From Ichthyophthirius multifiliis (Eukaryota; Ciliophora; Oligohymenophorea; Hymenostomatida), in NCBI RefSeq assembly GCF_000220395.1, contig NW_004086232.1:1-29019 (forward strand): a DNA stretch of 29,019 nucleotides, given 5' to 3'. The notes under the pieces were generated by a model. The model was not told the DNA's origin. It saw nothing but the letters and a program-made list of their open reading frames with translations, and did not search any database. Each line of letters begins with the position of its first letter. The first letter of the stretch is position 1. Positions 1 to 9,625 of this stretch are shown in pieces. Position numbers and translations under genes: made by a program.

Positions 1-639
1 AAAAAAATAGATATTAACTAAAAAATAAAATTTATTATAACACAATTTTACATATTTGCTTTATAAAAGCTATTATTGAATACTTTTTGTTATTTTAAAA
101 TTTAAAATTTTGGATATTGAATAATTGCACCTGACTGATAATAAATAGTTTATACTGTATTAACATATTATTATTTATTAATAGAAATATAAATATTATT
201 ATAAATTATCTATAATTCTAATTTTTTTATAAATTCTATTTTTATATTTGATGAATTAAATAAATATTTATTAAAATATGTTTAAATTAATATATTTTAT
301 ATTTATATTTTTTATAATAAGATAATATACTATAATACATATTTTTATATATAAATTGTATATATTAATTTTTTTAATTTTATTTATTTTATTAATATTA
401 AATTATATAAACTATAATAAATTATATTATATATTTTTTATAGTTTTCTTTTTTATTATTCGAATTTTTAGTATATTTAAAAAAAATAATGAACTGAAAA
501 CATATTTATTATATTAATATTAAAAGAGTGTAATTTTTTTTTATTATTAAATTTATTTTATATATTTAATTTTTATAATTTAAAATAAATATTATTATAT
601 AAATAAAAATATAAAATTATTTGATAATTATTATTTATA
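1..639. other. AT-only intergenic DNA at left edge
   Basis: Almost pure A/T sequence with short runs. No TGA-terminated frame with amino-acid composition unlike random A/T was found on either strand. Frames stay open here only because G and C are so rare, so open length is not evidence of coding. Nothing else is recognisable. Confidence 0.6.
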
Positions 640-925
640 TCATCTTTTTATACTATAAATATCATTTATAAATGAGTTTTAATCATTAAATTTATTATAT
701 TAATATTCAAGTTAAAGTTCATCCTCACATAAAAATTTTTGTATTTTTTTTCTTCTCTTTCTGTTCTTTAAGAAGGTGCTCCAGGATGAGATTTAGCTTT
801 ATGTCCACCGAGCTATTCCTTTTTAAAAACTTTTTTTGACAAATTGTGCATAAATATTGCTTTTAGCCGTTTAAAAATAATACTGAAGGAAGTATTTTTT
901 TCTGTTTTTTTATTTTTTTAGTCAT
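640..925 (-). CDS. Small C2H2 zinc-finger protein with GGHKAKSHPG tail, two single-base frame breaks
   Basis: Read on minus from ATG at 925 (context aaaATGACT). The product starts with a Lys-rich stretch (MTKKIKKQKK) and then QYLCTICQKKF. After a one-base shift in the A/T run at about 820-837, it continues FKKEQLGGHKAKSHPGAPSQ. Joined, the two parts give one canonical finger C-x2-C-x12-H-x4-H, with an LGGH motif like the QALGGH helix of plant-type fingers and a basic tail. A second one-base shift in the T run near 733-737 leads to an acidic end (CEDELQLEY...) that closes on TGA at 640-642. Adding two bases makes the span exactly 96 codons, which supports the model. It is probably a DNA- or RNA-binding nuclear protein. 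Both shifts lie in homopolymers, so assembly errors are likelier than a dead gene. The finger is clear; the C-terminal frame is less certain. Confidence 0.6.
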
Positions 926-1791
926 TTTAGAATCGTTGGATGGTAATTAATTATGAGAAAAATAAGAATTTTGCTATGAAAATTATGTGAAGGTATTATG
1001 AAATAGATCTTATTAATATTCAAATATTTATTAATCAAAAAAATATTAGCAATAATAAATTTATTTTGAATTTTATTTATAATTATTATTTAGGTGATTT
1101 TAGTTTAAGGAAAAATAATCCATTTTATTTTTTAAATTTAAAAGATTATTAAATATATATTGACATTAATATAAAATATTTTATTTTAAAAAAAAATAAT
1201 TCAGATACTTCTTGAAAAAGTATCTAATTTTTGATTAATTTTTTATTATAAAATAATAACATTATTGATTAAATTTTTTTAAATTTTGAAAATTAATTAA
1301 AATATTAAAATAAATAAAATATATATAATGCAAAAAAATATAATAAATTACTATAAAAATAATAAAAAAACATGAATAAAATATATATAAATGTATAAAT
1401 ATATAAATATATAAATATATAATTATATTTATATTTATATATTTTTATTTTTTTTTATTTATATTTATTTTTTACATATTTTAATAAATAATTATTTATA
1501 TTATTAATATTGTATTTAAAAAAAAAAAAAAAAATACTTTTATTGAAATTCTTTAATATAAAAATATTTAAAATAACTATATATTTTTTTTATATCATTT
1601 TATTTTTTATTTTTATATATACATAATTTTTTTTTTTTTTACAATATTAATTTTTATATTTTTTTATTATATAAATAATATTTGTTTATATGTTTTTAAA
1701 ATTTTTTTTATTAACTTAATAAATTATATACAATATTTATATTTATTTTTCTTCTTTTACATTTAATTATTTTATATTTTTTTTTGTTAAA
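926..1791. other. Intergenic stretch between divergent genes
   Basis: Separates the minus-strand zinc-finger gene from the plus-strand Q/N-rich gene, so it should hold both promoters. Very AT-rich, with long A and T runs around 1500-1535 and 1625-1640 and an ATATAA-type simple repeat near 1380-1430. The one distinct structure is the hairpin at 1203-1225, listed separately. No coding frame is supported. Confidence 0.5.
1203..1225. repeat. Perfect 8-bp hairpin followed by T-rich DNA
   Basis: AGATACTT at 1203-1210 and AAGTATCT at 1218-1225 pair perfectly around a 7-nt loop. Flanking AATT/AATT extends the stem with one mismatch. It sits in the intergenic space between divergent genes. Role unknown. 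Confidence 0.45.
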
Positions 1792-3166
1792 ATGATTATA
1801 TAAAAAGCAAATATATCTTCAAAGATTTTATAAAAAAATGATTCTAAATTTAAAAGTTCATTGGTAAGAAATTAAAAATAAAGTTAGAATAATAAAATTC
1901 AAGAAAGTTAAGATTCTTTTAATCATAATTAGTATGAAAACCTAATTTCTTCTCAATTAAGTATTGCATAAAATATTTAATTAAATCAATATGAAAATCT
2001 AAATACTTTTAGAAATAAGATTTCACCAACAGACATATAAAATTAAAAAAATTTAGGAGATCATTAAATATAAGAATTATAAATGAAAAGTAATAAAAAT
2101 TAACATAATGAAATTAAGAATTAAATTGAAATAAAATAGTAATAAATAAATTTGGAAATATTAAATATAGGATAAAATAATTTAAACTAATTAATTAATA
2201 AATTACCATTTAAAAGATTTTAAAAATAATAAAAACCATAAAAATATGATTAGAATGAAAAAAAAAATTAAAAAAAGGAATAATAAAAAACGTAAACTTA
2301 AAATGTAGATTATAATATAGCTTTAAAAAAGAATTAAAAATTAGTTAAAAAAGAATAAAATGTATTTTTATAAAAATATTTTATTTTTTATTTCAATTTA
2401 TTGGATAAAATAAATAAAAATTTTCAAGATTTTTTAAAAATAAGATTAATTTAAAATAACAAAAAACATGAAAAGTAATTTTTTAGACGATTTTATAAGT
2501 AGAATAAAATATTTTACTTACAGTACTAATGATTTAGATGAAAACTAAGGATAATTATTTCTTGATGTACAATAAAAATTAATTAATAGAAGCATTAATT
2601 CTGATGTTGAAAACTTTTTAAAAGACATTGAAAATTAAGATTATTTGACTCTATATAATAAATAATAAGAAGATTAATAAAACTAAAATTTATTGAATTA
2701 AAAAAATTATTAATAAGAATCAGAATAAGAGAATTTAGGAGATTAAGAAAAAACAGAATAATAAAATTAAAAATTATTTGAATTAAATAAATAATAATGT
2801 AAAAGTTAAAATTCAGAACTAAAAACATCAAAAAAATTATAAGTATTTTATATTTTTAAAAACAAATTTAATGTATTTTTTTTTTATAAGTAAATGTATG
2901 ATTTTGTTAATTATATTAATTTAGAAGATTAAGATTTACTAAAAAATAATGAAAAAGAAAATAATAAAATAGAAAATCGAAAATATTATAATAAACCTGA
3001 AATAGATCTTTAATATATTTAATAAAAAGTTAAATAAAAAATAGATGAATAAGAAAAAAAATAAAAAAGTAAACAAAAAAATTAAAAAATAGTAAAACAA
3101 TATAATTCTGTTTACAAAAACTATCTGTAATTAACAGAGGAATTTTTAAGTTCATTTAAGAAATGA
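1792..3166 (+). CDS. Q/N/K-rich protein of unknown function, three exons
   Basis: Exons 1792-2361, 2429-2842 and 2891-3166 join to about 419 residues under code 6. Start is the ATG in ttaaaATGATT, and stop is TGA at 3164-3166. Introns are 2362-2428 (GTATTT...TTTCAAG) and 2843-2890 (GTATTT...TTATAAG). The first must be removed to keep the frame; the second is in frame but looks like an intron. The N-terminal half is low complexity (Gln, Asn, Lys, Ser). Exon 2 opens with a less biased stretch (SNFLDDFISRIKYFTYSTND), then turns into acidic/Gln-rich sequence. The C-terminus is predicted helical or coiled coil (KQKIDEQEKK, then YLQLTEEFLSSFKK). No known domain was recognised. A scaffold or nuclear low-complexity protein is possible but unproven. 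Confidence 0.65.
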
Positions 3167-3556
3167 TTTTTTTTTAAAAAAAAAAACTATTTTAATCTAA
3201 TGTTAAACAAATAAAATAATAAATTATTAATATATTAATTTTTCTTTTGTTTAAAAAAAATATTTTTTAAATTTAAAAGATAGTCTTTATAATATTTAAA
3301 TATATTCTTTTTAAAAAAATAACATTAGTATTTTTATAATTTTATTGTAATAAGTTAATATTTTTTTCTTTAATAAATGTAAAAACAAATGTATAATATT
3401 GTCTATGCAATAAAACTGAAAAAATTAATTGATAATATTTCATGTTTAAAAAAATAAAGAAATTAATTCTAAAGATTTAAATTACCCATTATATACTTTA
3501 AACATTTTAATTTAAATCATATTTACATCACTTTCTAACATTTTTATTATTTTTTT
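3167..3556. other. Intergenic, no feature seen
   Basis: A/T runs after the TGA of the Q/N-rich gene; no convincing frame on either strand. It leads into palindromic element copy 1. Confidence 0.4.
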
Positions 3557-3640
3557 ATAATATTTTTTTAAACACAATAATTAAAAAAAAATGATTATAG
3601 CATCTTTTTTATTTTATTGAGTTTTTTTTAAAAATATTAA
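3557..3640. repeat. Intergenic palindromic element, copy 1
   Basis: The left half carries T-run/A-run then ACACAATAATT. The centre is AAATGATTATAGCATC. The right half is TTATTGAG followed by T-run/A-run. It matches the other copies at about 9170, 13104, 17228, 20831 and 24988 in order and spacing of parts. The outer CTGTA/TACAG ends are degraded here. It lies about 160 bp upstream of the ATG at 3803. Confidence 0.55.
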
Positions 3641-3802
3641 AAAAAAAAAAAAATTAAATATTTTCAATTTTAACTATTAATTTGTTATTGTAATAAAAAT
3701 AATTTTTTTAAGTATCTAATTTCAATTTCATGATTTTCTAACATTTTTCAAGATTTTATTTTAAATACAAAAAAAAATTCGAAATTATAAAGTTTAATAA
3801 AA

Positions 3803-4310
3803 ATGGCATAAAGTCAATAAATATTTTAAATTTAGAGATAGAAATAATTTTAAAATAAAAATATATGGATAGGTTAAATAAATTAAAAGTTCAATAATAT
3901 CTAATACACAATTTGTATTTGAACTATTAAATTGCGTAAATTAAAAAGTTCTAGTATCTTTAAATAAAAATACCGTCAATATATTGAATAAAAATAATAA
4001 AAAATTGCTGAATTGTAAATTTAAGAAACAGAAATACAGTAAATTATCAAAGTTAATCTTACAAAAAATTAATTATTAAAAAATTTTTAAATATTTAAAA
4101 ATAGTTTTAATTTTAAAAATGATGATACTCAAATTAAAATATAATTAAAAACAAATATATTTTAAAAATAATTAAAAATTAGAATTTATAAACTTAACTA
4201 TTTTTTTTTTGAAAATGAGAAATAAAACCAGAGGAGAATCTAAAATATAGTATCCTATATATATTTTTTTTTTTTACAATATATTTAAAATTAATTAATT
4301 TTTTAAAATT
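3803..4310 (+). CDS. Probable small gene with interrupted frame, product unknown
   Basis: The region has more G/C than its flanks, and protein-like sequence is spread over more than one frame. From ATG at 3803 (aaaaATGGCA) the first frame gives MAQSQQIFQIQRQKQFQN. Another frame then reads well across about 3860-3965 (IISNTQFVFELLNCVNQKVL). The first frame resumes from about 3968 with helical, Gln/Glu-rich sequence (KYRQYIEQKQQKIAELQI). One intron plus one homopolymer indel, or two indels, would be needed to join them, and neither splice site is convincing. The 3' end is not fixed; the downstream frame closes on a TGA near 4310. The coiled-coil part is the best supported. Family not recognised. 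It could also be a decayed gene. Confidence 0.35.
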
Positions 4311-4869
4311 TGAGAAAAAAATTCTAGATAAAACTTCTATTTTAATAAATATAAAATAAATTATATATTAAAAGTAAAAATATTTAAATTAACATTGTTG
4401 TACTTAAAAAAAAAAATTAAGTTTTTATCAATTTTTTGAAAATCGAAGGAAAAAAAGTAATAATAAATAGATTTAAATTAATTATCTAATAATTATAAAG
4501 AAAATAATAATAATAATCTATTTATTTAAAAAAAAATATATATAAATAATTATCATACTAAAGATACAAAAATAAAAAAAAATTGATAATAATAAAACAA
4601 ACAAAAGATATTAAAGTAAAATACAAATAATTAGAAAGTTTTTTTAAAAAAATATATAGTGATTAATAATAATTATATTTATTATTAAAATAAAAACATT
4701 TTTGTCAAATTATTATTATTTATTTTTTGCTAATTATATAAATAACATATATAATATATGCAAAAACATTTATTCTTTTTTTTTCTATTATATTTATATA
4801 TAATATTTGTTAATTTTGTATTAGGTATATATTTTTTATGTATTTAATTTTTTTAAATTTTTATTATTA
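4311..4869. other. Intergenic, AT-rich
   Basis: Long A/T tracts with no supported frame or repeat family member. It includes the upstream region of the acyltransferase gene. Confidence 0.4.
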
Positions 4870-6256
4870 ATGGAGCGATAATAAGATATATCAACAAATA
4901 GATAAAGAAAAAGCTTTTTATAACAATTTAGAAGCGCGTTAGGATTATATTTATATTAATATCTTCCTCTAAATACTTTTATCACAGGATCATTTGCTAT
5001 TAATTATTTATCTAAAAAAGTTTTATTTAAAAAAAATATAATTATTACATTATTTTTATTTAAATTATATATATAAAGCTTAGATTTGGTAATAAAGGTA
5101 TAGCAGCATTTTTTGTTATGAATTAATTCTTTTAATAATTTGCTAGAAAATCAGATACATATCAGAAAATTTTTCAATATTTAGCACCTCATAAATATTT
5201 TAAAGGTTTTAATGTGCATTATGAAAGTCCTTTAGAAAAAGAAAAAATATTATTGCCAGTTTATTTTATTATTATTTTTTTTATAATATTTTTTTAATAA
5301 AGGTTCATCCACATAGTATTATGGCAATGGCTCTTTTATTAAATATGTATAGAAAAGAAGAACCTTTAAGTCAAGTAGTTTTTTGTGGATCACGAGTTGC
5401 TTTGCAAATGCCTTTGGCTGGGTATTTAATAAGATGGTCAGGATTAGTATCTGCTGATCCACAAAGTTTCTAAAGTTACATGTAAAAGGGAAAAAACATA
5501 TGCTTTATTCCAGGAGGATATGAAGAAGTAATTTTAATATATACTACAAAAAAAATAAAAATTATTCATTCCATAAATTTTATTAAATACTGATTTAATA
5601 ATAAAAAAAATGATATTAACTAATTATTTTTTAATTTAATTTTTTTTTTTATGCATTACAAAAATATAAAAGATTTTTTTAATTTGTAATGCAAAAAAAA
5701 AAAATCAATTTAAATATGTTTAGTAAAATAGTTTTTTTTTTTAAAATTAAGTTTTTGAAAAAAATTAATATTTTTTTTTATATGAACAACTAATATTTCC
5801 AAATTAATAAATTTTAAAAAGGCTAGTTTAACTTCTTAAAATTAATATAATTATTATTTAGAACATAAAGGCTTCATAAAATATGCAATGAAATATGGCT
5901 ACAAGATTAGACCTTGTGTAGCTTATAATGAAAATAAAGCTTATTAAACAATAGATAAGTTTTATAAATTCAGACTTTTATTAAATAAATTTAAATTCGT
6001 AGGAACTTTATTTTATTCTAAATATTTTTTAATTTTGTCTAATCCTAATATTAATATTGAAATGGTTGTTGCAAAACCTTTTGAAGTTCCATAAATTGAA
6101 AATCCGACTAAAGAATAAATTGAAGAATGGCATAAAAAATATATAGAATATGTAACTCAAATTTTTTATAAATATAAAAACTAATTTGATTCTAAAGGAG
6201 GAGATTTATATGGATATTAAAATGAATAATTAAAATAACTAAAACCAAAGTTATGA
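4870..6256 (+). CDS. DGAT2-family acyltransferase (mono/diacylglycerol acyltransferase type), four exons
   Basis: Exons 4870-5019, 5079-5258, 5303-5527 and 5822-6256 give 329 residues ending at TGA 6254-6256. Diagnostic blocks occur in order: a VHPHSIMAMALLLN block (family signature HPHG; residues 112-115 are HPHS here), a GSRVALQMPLAGYLIRWSG block, SADPQSF, then NICFIPGGYEE at the exon 3 end (residues about 176-185), then HKGFIKYAMKYGYKIRP and a C-terminal IEEWHKKYIEYVTQIFYKYK. DGAT2 enzymes transfer an acyl group from acyl-CoA to mono- or diacylglycerol at the ER or lipid droplet. The His of the HPH(G/S) block is the expected catalytic residue. Length fits the shorter family members, and the N-terminal membrane hairpin is short. 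Three introns are 44-294 nt; the last is unusually long. The exact acyl acceptor cannot be told from sequence. Confidence 0.9.
5528..5821 (+). other. Long intron of the acyltransferase gene carrying an inverted repeat
   Basis: At 294 nt it is about five times longer than the other introns in this window. It begins GTAATT and ends AAAAAG. It contains TGCATTACAAA (5652-5662) and its exact reverse complement TTTGTAATGCA (5683-5693), flanked outside by a T run on the left and an A run on the right. A stem of about 20 bp with one mismatch and a 20-nt loop could therefore form. This may be a small inserted element. Confidence 0.6.
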
Positions 6257-6316
6257 TTATATATTAAAAAATATATTTATATTTTAATTTTTATAAAGTA
6301 AAAGTTAATAAAGTCT

Positions 6317-6424
6317 TATTTTTATTTTTGTTTTTTTATTTTTATTTTTGTTTTTTTATTTTTATTTTTGTTTTTTTTATTTTTATTTTTTTTATTTTTA
6401 TTTTTATTTTTTTTATTTTTATTT
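6317..6424. repeat. T-rich minisatellite
   Basis: Tandem units of about 20 bp made of TTTTTATTTTTG blocks, clear for three copies (6321-6370) and degenerate afterwards. It lies just downstream of the acyltransferase stop. The remainder of 6425-6742 is plain AT-rich intergenic DNA. Confidence 0.75.
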
Positions 6425-6742
6425 TCTATTAAAACTTTATTTAATATGTTTATATATAAATTATTAAAATATTTTAATAAATGCATTTTTATTTTAAATT
6501 AATAAAAAATATTTTTCTTTATAAAGTGAAATATTTTTCTATTCTATTTAAGAAGTTATATACTTAAATTTTTTAATAGTTATATTAAATATATAAAAAA
6601 AATTAAAATTTTTGTATTTTAATTAAATATTCATATAAAATGAATTTAATTACAAAAATAATATATTTTATCTTGATATATATTTAATTAAATAATTTAT
6701 AAATTATAAAGTTGATAAATATAATTGACTTTCAAACTATTT

Positions 6743-7732
6743 ATGAAAAGTATGAGAAGTAGTAAATAAAGTTAAAACAAAGATTTAATTCTTAGCAATA
6801 AATTATCAGTTTCAAATTTAGAATATTGTAGGATATGCCATTAAATATAATAAGAGGATGACCCATTTATCAATAAATTTTGCTATTGTACAGGATCACT
6901 AAAAAATATTCATAGTTAATGTTTTTTGTTTTTAATTAATAAAGAACTGTAAAACGTAAATAAATTAAAGTTTAAAAGTTTTTAAATAAAAAAAAGATGT
7001 AATGCCTGCTTTTTCGAATATTAAATATATGGTAAATAGAAATATATTATAAATTAAATGATATTTACAAATTAAAATAAACGTTATATAATTCTTACAA
7101 TTATATCGTTATTAATGATTATATTGATAATAATTTTAATTATTTTTGATTTTTTTTTGGAAAAAAATACATTTAATTATTATATAATACAAATGAGTTT
7201 ATTATGTACATCAATATTTATAATAGTATTAATTATTTTTGGATTATTTTTTATATTTTTTAATTATTTAATTGTATATAAATTATATTATATTGAATTA
7301 AGAAGTATAATTTAAAAAGATAAAAACTATTTTGAATTAAATAAAAACATTCTTGTTTATAGAAAAAATAATAATAAAAATTAAAATAAAAATAATAATA
7401 AAAATAATAATAAAGATAATAATAATAATAATAATAATTATAATAATAATAATAATAATAATATTAATAATAATAAATAATTATAATTATAACTATAATA
7501 ATTTTTTCATATATCCATTTAAAAAAATTAAGTAATTAATTTTACAATTAATCATTAGAATTAAACTTCTTTTTAATAAATTATGAATTCTTAATAATAA
7601 AACAATATAAGTTAAATTTATAAAATTAATAATTTTTATAATAAATTATAATTTATAATTTGCTAAAATAATTAATAAAATCCTGAAGAAATGTTTTAAA
7701 TTTAATATAATAATTTTGAATAAAATAAATGA
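6743..7732 (+). CDS. RING-CH (RINGv, MARCH-type) membrane E3 ubiquitin ligase
   Basis: A single uninterrupted frame of 329 residues from ATG 6743 (in-frame TGA just upstream at 6713) to TGA 7730-7732. Residues 29-89 form a C4HC3 RING-CH: C29, C32, C47, C49, H57, C60, C86, C89. They sit in the blocks EYCRICH, KFCYCTGSLKNIHSQC and RCNAC. The GSLKNIHSQC block is typical of the family. Two strongly hydrophobic segments follow (about residues 115-137 and 148-175), matching the usual MARCH topology of an N-terminal RINGv and paired TM helices. The tail has a long Asn tract encoded by AAT repeats (about 7389-7480) and a Gln/Asn-rich end. Such proteins attach ubiquitin to membrane cargo at endosome, ER or plasma membrane. 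The spacing between C60 and C86 is somewhat long for the family. Confidence 0.88.
7389..7480 (+). repeat. AAT microsatellite inside the RING-CH gene (poly-Asn)
   Basis: A run of AAT codons with a few AAA, GAT, TAT and ATT interruptions, in frame with the ligase gene. It is translated as an Asn-rich linker after the second TM segment. Confidence 0.8.
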
Positions 7733-8093
7733 ATTATATAATAATACATGTAAAATATTTAAAAAATAAAAATCGAAATATATATTTATCTTAAAAACAA
7801 ATATATTTTTATTTATTTATAATTATTATATATATTAATAATATTTATAATATTAATTTTTTTTTTATTAAATATATGCTATCAGTTTTTTTTTTAATAA
7901 ATTTTTCTTTCATTTAAATTATTTTTTATATTAAAAATTTAATTTTACTTTGTCATTATTGTTTATTCATAATTTTTTTACAGCTTCATATTAAAAAATG
8001 TGATTTAGTTAAAAGTTTTAAGTATTTTTTTATTTTAAGATTTTTATTTATATTATTTTTTAGTTAAAGTTAAATTATTAATTTATTAATATT
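7733..8093. other. Intergenic, no feature seen
   Basis: T-rich DNA between the ligase stop and the hydrophobic ORF at 8094; nothing supported. Confidence 0.4.
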
Positions 8094-8555
8094 ATGAGTT
8101 TTAATAATTTTTTTATTTTTAATATTACAAATGATCTTCAATTTTATTTATTTTATTATTTTCTAATATATTATATTTTATTTATATATTTTTTTAATGT
8201 ATATTTTTTTTTCCTTTTAAGTCTATTAATACAGTATTTTTTATTTAATTTACATCTTATTTTTGTAATCTTTCTAAATATGTATCATTAGTATTCTATA
8301 TTAGCCACTTTTTTAAAATAAAATTTTAGGTTTTATCAAAATCTAGAGTCGTATAATTTTATATCAATTTCTTATATTTAATTGTAATTAAATTTTACAA
8401 TATTTTATTATTAATTTTTAGAATAAAGTTTTTAAAAATATTAGATTTTATATATTTAATAAATTAATAGTCATATAATTATTCATTTCTTATACTAAAT
8501 GATTTGCTTATTTTTACCTTTTTAATATCACTGGTAAAAGATCAGAAATAATTGA
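8094..8555 (+). CDS. Doubtful hydrophobic ORF
   Basis: From ATG 8094, code 6 gives 153 residues to TGA 8553-8555. The first 65 are Phe/Leu/Ile/Tyr-rich and would span a membrane two or three times. The rest (NFRFYQNLESYNFISISYIQ, ...) is less biased. T-rich DNA yields such hydrophobic frames by chance, so this is weak. The slightly higher G/C at 8300-8540 is the only point in favour. No family recognised. Confidence 0.25.
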
Positions 8556-8904
8556 TTTTTTTTATATATTAAATTAATTATTTTATTATTGAAAACTTAA
8601 TTTCTTAGACTATTTTAATTTATCTTCATAATTTAAAATGTTTTTTTTTAAAAAAATTTATAATTATTTAAATTAAATTTTAATTATACAAAAAAACTTC
8701 TCTTTATACTATTTTTTATTTGCAATTTAAAAATTATTAAAATTTAAAATATTTTCTTTAATATAAATGAAATTTAATTTATCGTGAATACATAAAAAAA
8801 ACATTATTTTAAATGACAATTCTTGGAAAAAATATATTAATATAAATAAAAAAAGTGATTAAACTTTATATAGTCATACAATTATTGTTTAAATTTAATA
8901 AGTA
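8556..8904. other. Intergenic, no feature seen
   Basis: AT-rich; no frame with convincing composition. Confidence 0.35.
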
Positions 8905-9114
8905 TCAGAATGACAACGACTAAAATAATAAAACATTTTATTATTTATACTTAATAAAGTAATATATAATCTACTTGAAGAAACATGTAATATTAGTATT
9001 AGTAATAGATTAAAAAATCAGTTCATAATAATCAAAATTTAATTTTTTTAAGATATTCAATTTTGCATTAAGTTTAAAGAAACTAAAGTGAAGATTTTTT
9101 AAATCATTATTCAT
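8905..9114 (-). CDS. Possible 69-residue protein, unknown
   Basis: Minus-strand frame from ATG 9114 to TGA at 8905-8907: MNNDLKNLHFSFFKLNAKLN, then a stretch with ELIFQSITNTNITCFF and a Gln-rich end. The composition is more balanced than chance A/T frames. The ATG lies about 55 bp from palindromic element copy 2, an arrangement shared by other short ORFs here. No homologous family is recognised and no intron is needed. Confidence 0.3.
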
Positions 9115-9169
9115 TAAAAATTTCACCTATTGTAAAAAATTATTTGCTCTGATGTTTTTTTTTATTTTT

Positions 9170-9255
9170 CTGTATTTTTTGTTAAACAAAAACTCAATAT
9201 AAAAAGGGCATTTATCAAATTATTTATAGAGTTTTAAAAAAAATTAAAGAAAACT
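9170..9255. repeat. Intergenic palindromic element, copy 2
   Basis: Left half CTGTATTTTTTGTTAAAC then AAAACTCAATA. Centre TAAAAAGGGCATTTATCA. Right half TTATAGAG, TTTTAAAAAAAA, then TTAAAGAAAAC. The halves are inverted copies of each other, and the centre resembles the ATAATGTCCC centre of copy 4 read on the other strand. Confidence 0.65.
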
Positions 9256-9625
9256 AAAAAAAAAAGCATTAGAAATGCAATATAAAAAATATAAAATGAT
9301 AAATAAATTATTTAATTAATGAATGGAAATACAAAAATATAAATACAATCACAAAACTTTTAAATTAATAGTAAAAAAAATATAAATATTTAAAAATATA
9401 AGACTAAAATACAAAATTTAGTAAATTTTAAATTTAATAAAGATATAACACTTTTATAATAATATTTTAAAAGAAATTAATAATTGAAAAAAAAGAAAAA
9501 ATAGATAAATTTTTATTTATATATATTTTTTATAATTTATTTATTATAAACTTTTTTTATTTTTTTTGAATTCTAATAATTTATATTTTACATTATTCTA
9601 CTTTTTCTTTTTCTTATAATTTTTT
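9256..9625. other. Intergenic between element copy 2 and the channel gene 3' end
   Basis: AT-rich tracts; presumably contains the 3' UTR of the minus-strand channel gene. No coding frame supported. Confidence 0.4.

Noticed and set aside
715-905. Structured non-coding RNA (stem TTCATCCT/AGGATGAG, tRNA-like A box TAGCTCGGTGG on minus)
   Set aside because: No B box or cloverleaf, and the same bases encode a complete C2H2 finger once one run is corrected. High G/C is explained by coding.
2595-2831. 78-residue hydrophobic ORF on minus
   Set aside because: Antisense to exon 2 of the Q/N-rich gene, which has clear splice sites and a matching TGA.
7353-7535. Poly-Ile ORF on plus
   Set aside because: Out-of-frame reading of the AAT tract inside the RING-CH gene.
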